DNA of 8,354 nucleotides from an uncultured Peptococcaceae bacterium (lineage in GTDB: Bacteria; Bacillota; Peptococcia; Peptococcales; Peptococcaceae): assembly GCA_900553245.1 (NCBI GenBank), contig USCP01000083.1, positions 1 to 8,354 on the forward strand, in the 5' to 3' direction. Numbering within the stretch: position 1 is the stretch's first letter; every line of letters starts with the position of its first letter. The notes below the pieces were generated by a model, which was not told the origin of the DNA, searched no databases, and saw nothing but the letters and a program-made list of their open reading frames with translations. Both the position numbers and the translations under genes were made by a program. Positions 1 through 6,374 of this stretch are shown here, in pieces.

Positions 1-14
1 AGTATTTTTTACCG

Positions 15-41
15 ACCCCCAGTTGAACTGGGGGTTTATTT
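15..41 (+). terminator. Probable terminator of a plus-strand gene left of the window
   Basis: The stem ACCCCCAG (15-22) pairs with CTGGGGGT (28-35) around the 5-nt loop TTGAA. On the plus strand it runs into TTTATTT (35-41); on the minus strand no T-run follows. The polarity therefore fits a convergent plus-strand transcript entering from the left. No gene end can be confirmed within the 14 bases before it. Confidence 0.6.
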
Positions 42-57
42 ACGCTAAAGCTCCAGC

Positions 58-94
58 AAAAAAATCGCCAAGACAAGTTGTCTTGGCGATTTTT
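58..94 (-). terminator. Intrinsic terminator ending the operon
   Basis: The inverted repeat of 60-76 and 78-94 is perfect around a single centre base. The realistic stem is ATCGCCAAGAC (64-74) with GTCTTGGCGAT (80-90) and a 5-nt loop. On the minus strand it begins immediately after the isomerase TAA stop (96-98) and ends in seven T residues (58-64). A T-run also follows on the plus strand, so it may stop transcription from both sides. Confidence 0.92.
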
Positions 95-95
95 A

Positions 96-1193
96 TTACT
101 TGGTTAAATCTTCGGTAGCACTTTGTTCGGAATCAGCTTCCACTTGGGTAGCATTGTCATCCTTAGCGACATTACCACCTTCTTCGGAAGCAGAAGCACT
201 TTCCTGAGACTCAGCTTCTTCAGCCATCTTTGCTTCAGCAGCAGCAATCAATTTATCCGGATTGTAATCATCGGACAAGTATTCAATGCTGGCTTTTTCT
301 CTCAATTTGCTAATCAATTCATAATACTTTTCTTGAACCTCTTGATTGATTAAGGATTCCGTTAATTCATCCTTCACTTCATCATAGGTTTGTTGGTGAG
401 CGGCTTGCTTTTCTTCACATAAAATTACGTGATAACCGTAAGCGGTTTGAACAGGCTCTTTACTGTATTCACCCGGTTCTAAAGCAAAAGCTGCAGTAGA
501 GAATTCAGGCACCATCTTATCAGCAGTGAAGAAGCCCAATTCACCGCCTTCATTTTTATTGGCAGTATCTTCACTATATTCCTTTGCCAACTTAGCGAAA
601 TCTTCGCCTTCATCAAGCTTCTTGATGACTTCCTTGGCAGTCTTTTCATCCTTCACCAAGATATGGCTTGCCTTCACTTGATCGGCAACATTAAACTGGC
701 TAACATTTTCATTGTAGTACCCTTCCGCATCAACGGTTACATCTTTTTTGAGATTCTCCATTAAACCGTCGTAATACAACTTTTCTTCAAGCATGCGGTC
801 AAGCATTTCGTCGCTGATGTCATATTCGGAAAGATAAGCTTCAAAGTTTTCTTCAGACCCATAGCTTTGGTCAATCAATTTTTCCTTGTAAGCCTCTTTA
901 TCTTTATTGCTCACTTCAATGCCTTGACGCTTTGCTTCCTGAACCATTAATTCAGTTTCTACCAAGCCATTGATAATTTGGCTTTTGTAATAGCCAGAGT
1001 AGGCATCATCACTTTGCAATTGATTTTGTTGAAATACTTGCTGCGTTCTAGCATCTACATAGTTCTGGGTTAATGCAGTGTCGTTTACTTTAATGACATC
1101 TTCTCCACCCATAGATGAATCAGTGGATCCGCAGCCGGCAAATAAGCCTGTCGTCATGACAGTGACTAAAAGCAGGGCTAGTGCTTTTTTCAA
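96..1193 (-). CDS. Peptidyl-prolyl cis-trans isomerase lipoprotein, PrsA/SurA-like (parvulin/PpiC type)
   Basis: This is a predicted extracytoplasmic foldase that isomerises prolyl bonds of secreted proteins. With the TTG start at 1193 it is 365 residues and begins MKKALALLL, a basic then hydrophobic signal peptide ending LFAGC. Cys21 is the likely lipidated residue; Phe at -3 is less usual than Leu/Val but tolerable. Residues about 35-155 are a charged helical SurA-N-like chaperone region. Residues about 171-263 are the parvulin domain: ASHILV (175-180), FAKLAKEYSED, GGELGFF, FSTAAFAL and GYHVIL (253-258). A further helical segment follows, and residues 319-365 are an Ala/Glu/Ser-rich acidic tail without aromatics. 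The GTG at 1202 has AGGAG only 1 nt upstream, too close; AGGAG is 10 nt from the TTG. It follows mfd by about 32 nt and is closed by a terminator. B. subtilis prsA is an analogue; orthology is not shown, so no symbol is given. Confidence 0.9.
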   Translation of the reverse strand: MKKALALLLVTVMTTGLFAGCGSTDSSMGGEDVIKVNDTALTQNYVDARTQQVFQQNQLQSDDAYSGYYKSQIINGLVETELMVQEAKRQGIEVSNKDKEAYKEKLIDQSYGSEENFEAYLSEYDISDEMLDRMLEEKLYYDGLMENLKKDVTVDAEGYYNENVSQFNVADQVKASHILVKDEKTAKEVIKKLDEGEDFAKLAKEYSEDTANKNEGGELGFFTADKMVPEFSTAAFALEPGEYSKEPVQTAYGYHVILCEEKQAAHQQTYDEVKDELTESLINQEVQEKYYELISKLREKASIEYLSDDYNPDKLIAAAEAKMAEEAESQESASASEEGGNVAKDDNATQVEADSEQSATEDLTK

Positions 1194-1203
1194 AATAATC
1201 ACG

Positions 1204-1208
1204 CTCCT
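1204..1208 (-). promoter_or_regulatory. Ribosome binding site that selects the TTG start of the isomerase gene
   Basis: AGGAG on the minus strand is the only Shine-Dalgarno candidate in the short gap after the mfd stop (1226-1228). It lies 1 nt from the GTG at 1202 and 10 nt from the in-frame TTG at 1193. The second spacing is workable and the first is not, so the TTG is preferred. Confidence 0.65.
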
Positions 1209-1225
1209 AGTTATTATTCACTATG

Positions 1226-4200
1226 TTAAATATTATACTGAGTGTTTTCACCTGTGACAATGGATTTGAGTTGAACAAGTATTAGTTTTAACGAATCTAA
1301 ATACTTATTGCCCTTGCGCATTTTATTTGTATCCACAACAACATAAGTACTATCGTCAATATTTTTCAAATATAGCTTTCCTGTAGATTTTGCCACATAT
1401 CCCATTAAGGCTTGCAAGTCAAATTCAGCCTCAGGATCAATTTTGATGTATACATTAGTCTTTTTTTGTTTAATCGACAAAATACGTGCCTCACTGGCAA
1501 TCTGCTTAAGTTGCATCAAGCGAAGCAAATTATTCACCGGTTCATCCGGTACACCGAAACGGTCAATCAATTCATCGTAAAAATCAGCTAGCTCCGTTTC
1601 ACTCATTACCGTATCCAGACGTTGATACAACCCAATACGCAAACGCGTATCAGAAATGTAGGATTCAGGGAAATACGCCTTTATGTCAATATCAATTTCG
1701 GTACAAATGGTTTTTGCTGCAATATCAATAGTTTCGTCGCCACCTTGCTTCATTTTTCGTACAGCCTCTTGCAACATTTTTAGATAAAGTTCAAAACCAA
1801 TCTCCGCTACATGTCCACTCTGCTCTGCCCCCAACATATTGCCGGAACCTCGAATTTCCAAATCACGCATTGAAATCTTATAACCGGATCCTAGGGCAGT
1901 ATATTCTCTGAGTGCATTGAGGCGCTTGCGCTGATCTTCGCTCAAAAGTTTATCACGCTTATACATCAGATACGCATAAGCCACACGCTTGCTACGCCCC
2001 ACACGCCCTTTTAACTGATAAAGTTGCGCCATGCCAAAGTGGTCGGCATCGTGAACAATCATTGTATTGACATTTGGCATGTCAATCCCGGTTTCAATAA
2101 TGGTGGTGCATACCAAAATATCCGCCTCATGATTTTGGAATTTCAAAATGACATCTTCAAGCTCAGCTTCCTTCATACGTCCGTGACCAGTGAGAATACG
2201 ACTATTCGGAAAAAGCTCACGATACTTTTGCGCCATTTTGTTAAGATTCTCTACACTGTTATAGACGACAAAAACTTGCCCACCGCGTAAAATTTCACGA
2301 CGCACCGCCTGTTCAATCACCATTGGCACTTCTTCAATAACATAGGTCTGAATTGGCAAACGATTATCCGGCGGCGTTTCAATGATACTCATATCCTTCA
2401 CACCGGTCAAAGAAAAATACAAGGTACGCGGGATTGGCGTCGCAGAGAGGGTCAATACATCAATATTTTCCTGCAAGGATTTAATTTGTTCCTTATGCTT
2501 TACACCAAAGCGCTGCTCTTCATCAATAATCAAGAGCCCAAGGTCACGAAAATGCAACTTTTTATTTAATAGCTTATGCGTCCCAATCACAATATCCACA
2601 CGATGCTCTTGAATACCTTTAAAAATTTTATTCTGTTCCTTTACGGTACAAAAACGGGTCAGCAGTGCAATTTCAACACCGAAAGCCTCCATACGCTTAC
2701 TAAATGTTTCAAAATGCTGCATTGCCAAAATCGTTGTTGGTACCAATATCGCTACCTGTTTATGATTGCAAACCGCTTTAAAAGCCGCTCGTAGCGCCAC
2801 TTCCGTTTTCCCAAAGCCCACATCTCCGCAGACCAATCGATCCATGGCATGTGGCTTTTCCATATCGCGCTTCACTTCCGCAATAGCCTTAAGCTGATCG
2901 TCCGTTTCCACATACGGGAAGGCATTTTCAAATTCCTTTTGCAATTCATCATCCGGCGCAAATTCAAACCCAGGCAAGGCTTGACGCTTGGCATGCACCT
3001 CCAAGAGTTGTTCTGCCATATCCTCAATAGATTGCTTAATACGACTTTTGGACTTACTCCATTCCACACCACCAAGTTTGTTAATTCTTGGTTTTTTACC
3101 CTCCTGACCCACATACTTTTCTACCAAATGAAGTTGATCAATCGGTACATATAAGCGATCCGCGCCCTTATATTGCACCAACAGGTAATCCTTTTCAATA
3201 TCACCGTTGGCGATATGCTCCACACCCAAATACATCCCTATGCCATGATTTTCGTGCACAATATAATCGCCCACAGACAAATCTTCAATAATCAAGCGTT
3301 GATGCGCCTTGCTCTTTTTAGGCAGCCCTTCTTTTTTCTTCGCTTGAACATTAAACACGTTGGCATTCATTAAGATGCAATGGTCTGAAGAAAATTCACA
3401 ATCAAAGCCATAATTGGCTTTTAAAACAACCAATAAATCCGTTTTTGGAATAGCCGCTAGGTCATCATACTCCGTAAATGACAACGCATATTCGCGCAAG
3501 AGGTTTTTCAATAAATCCAATACCTCAGTGTCATCATGATAAAAAATCACACGATAGGCATCACTCATATAATGCTTGATGTCTTCAATAAACTGATTCA
3601 CTGGATACGCCTTCAAAGGATTGCTACGGACCGGGTAATACAATACCTCATCATAGTCAAAAAATGGGTTTGATGTCTTGACCTCGGAAAACAACATCAT
3701 GTGTCGTTGACCCATATGCGTCTTCATTTGAGACAAGGTGAGCATTTGATCAATCTTAGACGGTAAAATATAACCAAATTCAAATAAATCCGTTAGCTGA
3801 TTAAGAATGGCTTCCATCTTTGATTGCAATACATCTTCAACCATTTCCACCCCATCAATACAAATGATGGTTTCTGCGGTCAAATAATCAAAGAAGGTCC
3901 CTTGATAATCAGAAAGCATATATGCATAATAGCGTAGAATGGCCGAATTGCTCTCTAATTGTCCAACATCGCCTAAACGAGCAGTCAATTGCTCATATAT
4001 TTCTTTTGTATAAACTGCTTTTTGCGCAGCCAACTCCGTTGCAATCTTTTCTTCAAGGGTCGCCTTGAATGACGGGGAAAAAAACCATGTCTGAGCGGGA
4101 ATCAAGGTCACACGCTCGGTATTTTCTTCGGACTTTTGGGTTTCTGAGGAAAAATAGCGAATCGAGTCAATTTCATCATCAAACCATTCGATACGCACCG

Positions 4201-4744
4201 GCGACGCATTATTTGGGGAATACACATCTACAATACCGCCACGTTTAGCGAAGAAACCAGCTTGATCACATACACTCGACGCTTCATAGCCAAGATTATA
4301 AATCTTATCAAGAAACGCCTCTTGGTCAAAAATTTGTCCAACTTCAACGGATACTATGCCATCGGTAAAATAGTCTGGTTTGGGATAATAATCCATTAAA
4401 GCCATCACATTCACCACAACAACACAAGGCTTCTTTTGCACCAGCATTGCCAAGGCAAAGGTTCTGTCTCCTTCATTTTCTTCCTTCGCCAACACTTCTA
4501 CCGGCAAGTGAGATTGTTCATAAATACTCAGCACCGGCAAAGATATGATTTTTTCAAGATGTACGGAAAGTTCTTTTACACGGCGATCGTTTTCACACAC
4601 AATCACATACGGCTTAGAAAGTGCATTTTTAACCATTAGCTCTATCAAGGCATTTCTACCGCCTAAGTCAAGGCCATCCCAAAGCAGCCGCTTGGATTGA
4701 TTATTTATCCCTTGATAAAGCTTATACAAAATTTCTTGCTCCAT
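1226..4744 (-). CDS. mfd: Transcription-repair coupling factor (Mfd)
   Basis: Mfd binds RNA polymerase stalled at DNA lesions, pushes it off with an ATP-driven DNA translocase, and recruits UvrA for nucleotide excision repair. The protein is 1172 residues, close to B. subtilis Mfd (about 1177). Residues 1 to about 340 are the UvrB-like module (D1-D2), with AKRGGIVDVYSP (166-177) and a PVRIEWFDDEIDSIR-type stretch (182-196). Residues about 488-546 are the CarD-like RNA polymerase interaction domain (VGDYIVHENHGIGMY). The superfamily 2 motor follows: Walker A GDVGFGKTEV (640-649), DEEQ box (741-744), SATPIPRT (767-774), TTIIETGIDMPN (880-891) and QLKGRVGRS (910-918). The C-terminal regulatory domain includes DIDIKAYFPESYI (1018-1030). 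It is complete and undisturbed. The ATG at 4744 has the full-consensus AGGAGGTGA (4751-4759) 6 nt upstream. A terminator precedes it and the isomerase gene follows closely. Confidence 0.98.
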   Translation of the reverse strand: MEQEILYKLYQGINNQSKRLLWDGLDLGGRNALIELMVKNALSKPYVIVCENDRRVKELSVHLEKIISLPVLSIYEQSHLPVEVLAKEENEGDRTFALAMLVQKKPCVVVVNVMALMDYYPKPDYFTDGIVSVEVGQIFDQEAFLDKIYNLGYEASSVCDQAGFFAKRGGIVDVYSPNNASPVRIEWFDDEIDSIRYFSSETQKSEENTERVTLIPAQTWFFSPSFKATLEEKIATELAAQKAVYTKEIYEQLTARLGDVGQLESNSAILRYYAYMLSDYQGTFFDYLTAETIICIDGVEMVEDVLQSKMEAILNQLTDLFEFGYILPSKIDQMLTLSQMKTHMGQRHMMLFSEVKTSNPFFDYDEVLYYPVRSNPLKAYPVNQFIEDIKHYMSDAYRVIFYHDDTEVLDLLKNLLREYALSFTEYDDLAAIPKTDLLVVLKANYGFDCEFSSDHCILMNANVFNVQAKKKEGLPKKSKAHQRLIIEDLSVGDYIVHENHGIGMYLGVEHIANGDIEKDYLLVQYKGADRLYVPIDQLHLVEKYVGQEGKKPRINKLGGVEWSKSKSRIKQSIEDMAEQLLEVHAKRQALPGFEFAPDDELQKEFENAFPYVETDDQLKAIAEVKRDMEKPHAMDRLVCGDVGFGKTEVALRAAFKAVCNHKQVAILVPTTILAMQHFETFSKRMEAFGVEIALLTRFCTVKEQNKIFKGIQEHRVDIVIGTHKLLNKKLHFRDLGLLIIDEEQRFGVKHKEQIKSLQENIDVLTLSATPIPRTLYFSLTGVKDMSIIETPPDNRLPIQTYVIEEVPMVIEQAVRREILRGGQVFVVYNSVENLNKMAQKYRELFPNSRILTGHGRMKEAELEDVILKFQNHEADILVCTTIIETGIDMPNVNTMIVHDADHFGMAQLYQLKGRVGRSKRVAYAYLMYKRDKLLSEDQRKRLNALREYTALGSGYKISMRDLEIRGSGNMLGAEQSGHVAEIGFELYLKMLQEAVRKMKQGGDETIDIAAKTICTEIDIDIKAYFPESYISDTRLRIGLYQRLDTVMSETELADFYDELIDRFGVPDEPVNNLLRLMQLKQIASEARILSIKQKKTNVYIKIDPEAEFDLQALMGYVAKSTGKLYLKNIDDSTYVVVDTNKMRKGNKYLDSLKLILVQLKSIVTGENTQYNI

Positions 4745-4782
4745 TTCATTTCACCTCCTATATCATTTTGTACATAACACAG

Positions 4783-4817
4783 AAAAACAGGCTGCGGGCG
4801 TTCCACAGCCTGTTTTT
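4783..4817 (-). terminator. Intrinsic terminator between pth and mfd
   Basis: The arms AAAAACAGGCTG (4783-4794) and CAGCCTGTTTTT (4806-4817) are perfect complements. On the minus-strand RNA a further U-G and two G-C pairs can extend the stem inward, leaving a loop of about 5 nt. The minus strand ends in TTTTT, directly downstream of the pth stop, so it should terminate pth transcription. The plus strand also ends in a T-run, so it could work in both directions. About 38 nt remain between its end and the mfd ATG. Confidence 0.85.
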
Positions 4818-4828
4818 TGCGAATCACT

Positions 4829-5380
4829 TTAATTGTACTGATTCATCGTCGCTACAATACCGTTTTTCAGCCAGTACTCACACCATTCGTCCATGCGGCG
4901 AAGGATATCATCCATCACAACACGTTCCTCTTTATTAAAACCGGAAAGCACATGACCCACCACATTGTTGTGATCATCATGGCCAATGCCGACTTTCAGT
5001 CGATCAAAGGTGGTGCTGTTCAAATGAGCAATAATAGATTTTAGCCCATTGTGTCCACCGGCACTGCCTTTTTGTTTGAAACGAATACTGCCCAACGCAA
5101 TGTCCATATCATCATAAATGATAATAAAATCATCAATGGTATCATAGTAACGAATAAGCTCACCCACAGCCTGTCCGCTATTATTCATATAAGTCTGTGG
5201 TTTAACCAAAAGTACTTGTTGACCACCAATCATGCCTTTGCCGGTAAGGGCTTGGCATTCTTTTTTAGTCACAGAAATTCCATATTGTTCTGCCAATCGA
5301 TCGACCGCCATAAATCCAACATTATGACGTGTCATGGCATATTCTTTTCCTGGATTACCCAGGCCTACAATCATTTTCAT
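4829..5380 (-). CDS. pth: Peptidyl-tRNA hydrolase (bacterial Pth1 type)
   Basis: Pth cleaves the ester bond of peptidyl-tRNAs dropped by ribosomes, recycling tRNA in the cytoplasm. From the ATG at 5380 the protein is 183 residues, near the family norm (about 185-195). It shows IVGLGNPGKEY with the conserved Asn9, TRHNVGF with the catalytic-type His19, and KPQTYMNNSG with Asn66/67. These are followed by YDDMDIALG with the conserved Asp at 90/91 and the C-terminal signature GGHNGLKSI (His110, Asn111), so all active-site positions are present. A GTG at 5395 would add MNDSF, but it has no Shine-Dalgarno and such an extension is unusual for the family. The ATG at 5380 has a partial site, GGTGA, 11 nt upstream and gives the standard MKMIVGLGNPG start; ATG 5374 is a further alternative. 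A strong terminator hairpin begins 11 nt after the stop. Confidence 0.96.
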   Translation of the reverse strand: MKMIVGLGNPGKEYAMTRHNVGFMAVDRLAEQYGISVTKKECQALTGKGMIGGQQVLLVKPQTYMNNSGQAVGELIRYYDTIDDFIIIYDDMDIALGSIRFKQKGSAGGHNGLKSIIAHLNSTTFDRLKVGIGHDDHNNVVGHVLSGFNKEERVVMDDILRRMDEWCEYWLKNGIVATMNQYN

Positions 5381-5391
5381 GAATGAATCGT

Positions 5392-5396
5392 TCACC
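5392..5396 (-). promoter_or_regulatory. Weak ribosome binding site of pth
   Basis: GGTGA (minus strand, within GGCGGTGA) is a partial match to the AGGAGGTGA consensus, 11 nt before the ATG at 5380. It contains the alternative GTG codon at 5395, which favours reading this stretch as the ribosome binding site rather than as coding sequence. The site is weaker and more distant than those of the neighbouring genes. Confidence 0.45.
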
Positions 5397-5402
5397 GCCG
5401 AA

Positions 5403-6359
5403 TTAAAACATTTTGCTTACGGAAGCGTCTTGAAAGATGCGCATAATCGCTTCCCCAAACAATGGTGCTACAGAAAGAACCTTAATCTTATCGCAGTTCT
5501 TGTGTGCAGTTGGGATAGAGTTGGTAGTAACAACTTCCTTGAATGGGCAATCGTTCAAGCGTTCAATAGCAGGACCGGATAATACAGCATGGGAGCATGC
5601 TGCATAAACTTCCTTCGCGCCACGTTCTTTGAGGGCCTTTGCAGCATTGGTGATGGTACCTGCGGTATCAATGATATCATCAATCAAGATAACATTCTTG
5701 CCTTCGATGTCACCGATGATGTTCATAACTTCAGATACGTTTGGTTTTGGACGACGCTTGTCAATGATTGCCAAAGGAGCATGAAGCATTTCAGCAAACT
5801 TTCTTGCACGAGCAACGCCACCAATGTCAGGAGATACCACAACAAGGTCCTCGAGTTCGAGGGATTGGAAATATTCAGCAATGATCGGTGCTGCATAAAG
5901 ATGATCTACCGGTACATCAAAGAACCCTTGGATTTGTTGTGCGTGCAAATCCATAGTCAACACGCGACGGCAACCTGCTTTGGTCAACAAGTTTGCAATC
6001 AACTTTGCAGTGATTGGTTCACGACCGCGGCTCTTTCTGTCTTGACGTGCATAGCCATAGTAAGGAAGAACAGCAGTGATGCGACGTGCAGATGCGCGAC
6101 GAACAGCATCAATCATAATTAACAATTCCATGATATGTTCGTTGCCCGGTTCACAGGTAGGTTGAACGATATAAACGTCCTTACCGCGTACGCTTTCATC
6201 AATCTCAACATTGATTTCGCCATCGCTAAACTTGGAAACAACAGAATCCCCCAAATCAATACCAAGATAGTCGCAAATTTCCTTTGCTAATTCAGGGTTT
6301 GCGTTACCGGTAAAGATTTTAATGTGGCTTAAGGATTTGTGCATATCGATATCTTTCAT
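5403..6359 (-). CDS. prs: Ribose-phosphate pyrophosphokinase (PRPP synthetase, class I)
   Basis: Prs transfers the pyrophosphate of ATP to ribose-5-phosphate, giving PRPP for purine, pyrimidine, histidine, tryptophan and NAD synthesis in the cytoplasm. The 318 residues match the usual bacterial length (about 315-320). Visible landmarks in order are NANPELAKEI near the N-terminus (19-28), FSDGEINVEI (44-53), the flexible-loop region RQDRKSRGREPITAKL (105-120), and DLHAQQIQGFF (137-147, His139 at the metal-ATP site). Next come VSPDIGGVARAR (175-186) and the PRPP-binding loop LIDDIIDTAGT (225-235). These are features of class I, phosphate-activated enzymes, with no obvious missing residue. The ATG at 6359 has GGGAGGA 8 nt upstream, overlapping the glmU stop codon, so translation is probably coupled to glmU. 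pth follows about 22 nt downstream, with no ctc (L25-family) gene between them as in B. subtilis. Confidence 0.98.
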   Translation of the reverse strand: MKDIDMHKSLSHIKIFTGNANPELAKEICDYLGIDLGDSVVSKFSDGEINVEIDESVRGKDVYIVQPTCEPGNEHIMELLIMIDAVRRASARRITAVLPYYGYARQDRKSRGREPITAKLIANLLTKAGCRRVLTMDLHAQQIQGFFDVPVDHLYAAPIIAEYFQSLELEDLVVVSPDIGGVARARKFAEMLHAPLAIIDKRRPKPNVSEVMNIIGDIEGKNVILIDDIIDTAGTITNAAKALKERGAKEVYAACSHAVLSGPAIERLNDCPFKEVVTTNSIPTAHKNCDKIKVLSVAPLFGEAIMRIFQDASVSKMF

Positions 6360-6367
6360 TTGTAAGA

Positions 6368-6374
6368 TCCTCCC
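6368..6374 (-). promoter_or_regulatory. Ribosome binding site of prs, overlapping the glmU stop
   Basis: The minus strand reads GGGAGGA here, 8 nt before the prs ATG. Its first G is the last base of the glmU TAG stop (6374-6376). A strong site physically merged with the previous stop codon is a typical arrangement for translational coupling. Confidence 0.8.

Noticed and set aside
1..46. Possible 3' end of a plus-strand coding region at the left edge
   Set aside because: Two frames stay open past the hairpin, but the stretch is too short to judge, and the hairpin at 15-35 makes coding unlikely.
2849..3154. Open frames on both strands inside mfd (also minus 2872-3114)
   Set aside because: They overlap the intact Mfd reading frame between the RNA polymerase interaction domain and the helicase motor. 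Their products are low-information sequences with no domain.
4745..4782. Possible promoter for mfd (TATAGG or TATGTA as a -10 element)
   Set aside because: TATAGG overlaps the Shine-Dalgarno, and TATGTA matches the consensus at only three of six positions. Neither has a reasonable -35 element, so no promoter is called.
5051..5386. A 111-codon plus-strand open frame opposite pth
   Set aside because: It is antisense to the full set of Pth catalytic motifs and has no family resemblance; it is a shadow frame.
5849..5862. Palindrome CCTCGAGTTCGAGG inside prs
   Set aside because: Near-perfect inverted repeat, but it encodes ordinary LELED residues in the middle of the gene, has no T-run, and is not repeated elsewhere in the window.
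5589..6122. A 177-codon plus-strand open frame opposite prs
   Set aside because: It lies wholly antisense to a strongly conserved gene. Its translation is rich in Cys, Ile, Asn and His without recognisable domains, and I see no independent evidence for it.
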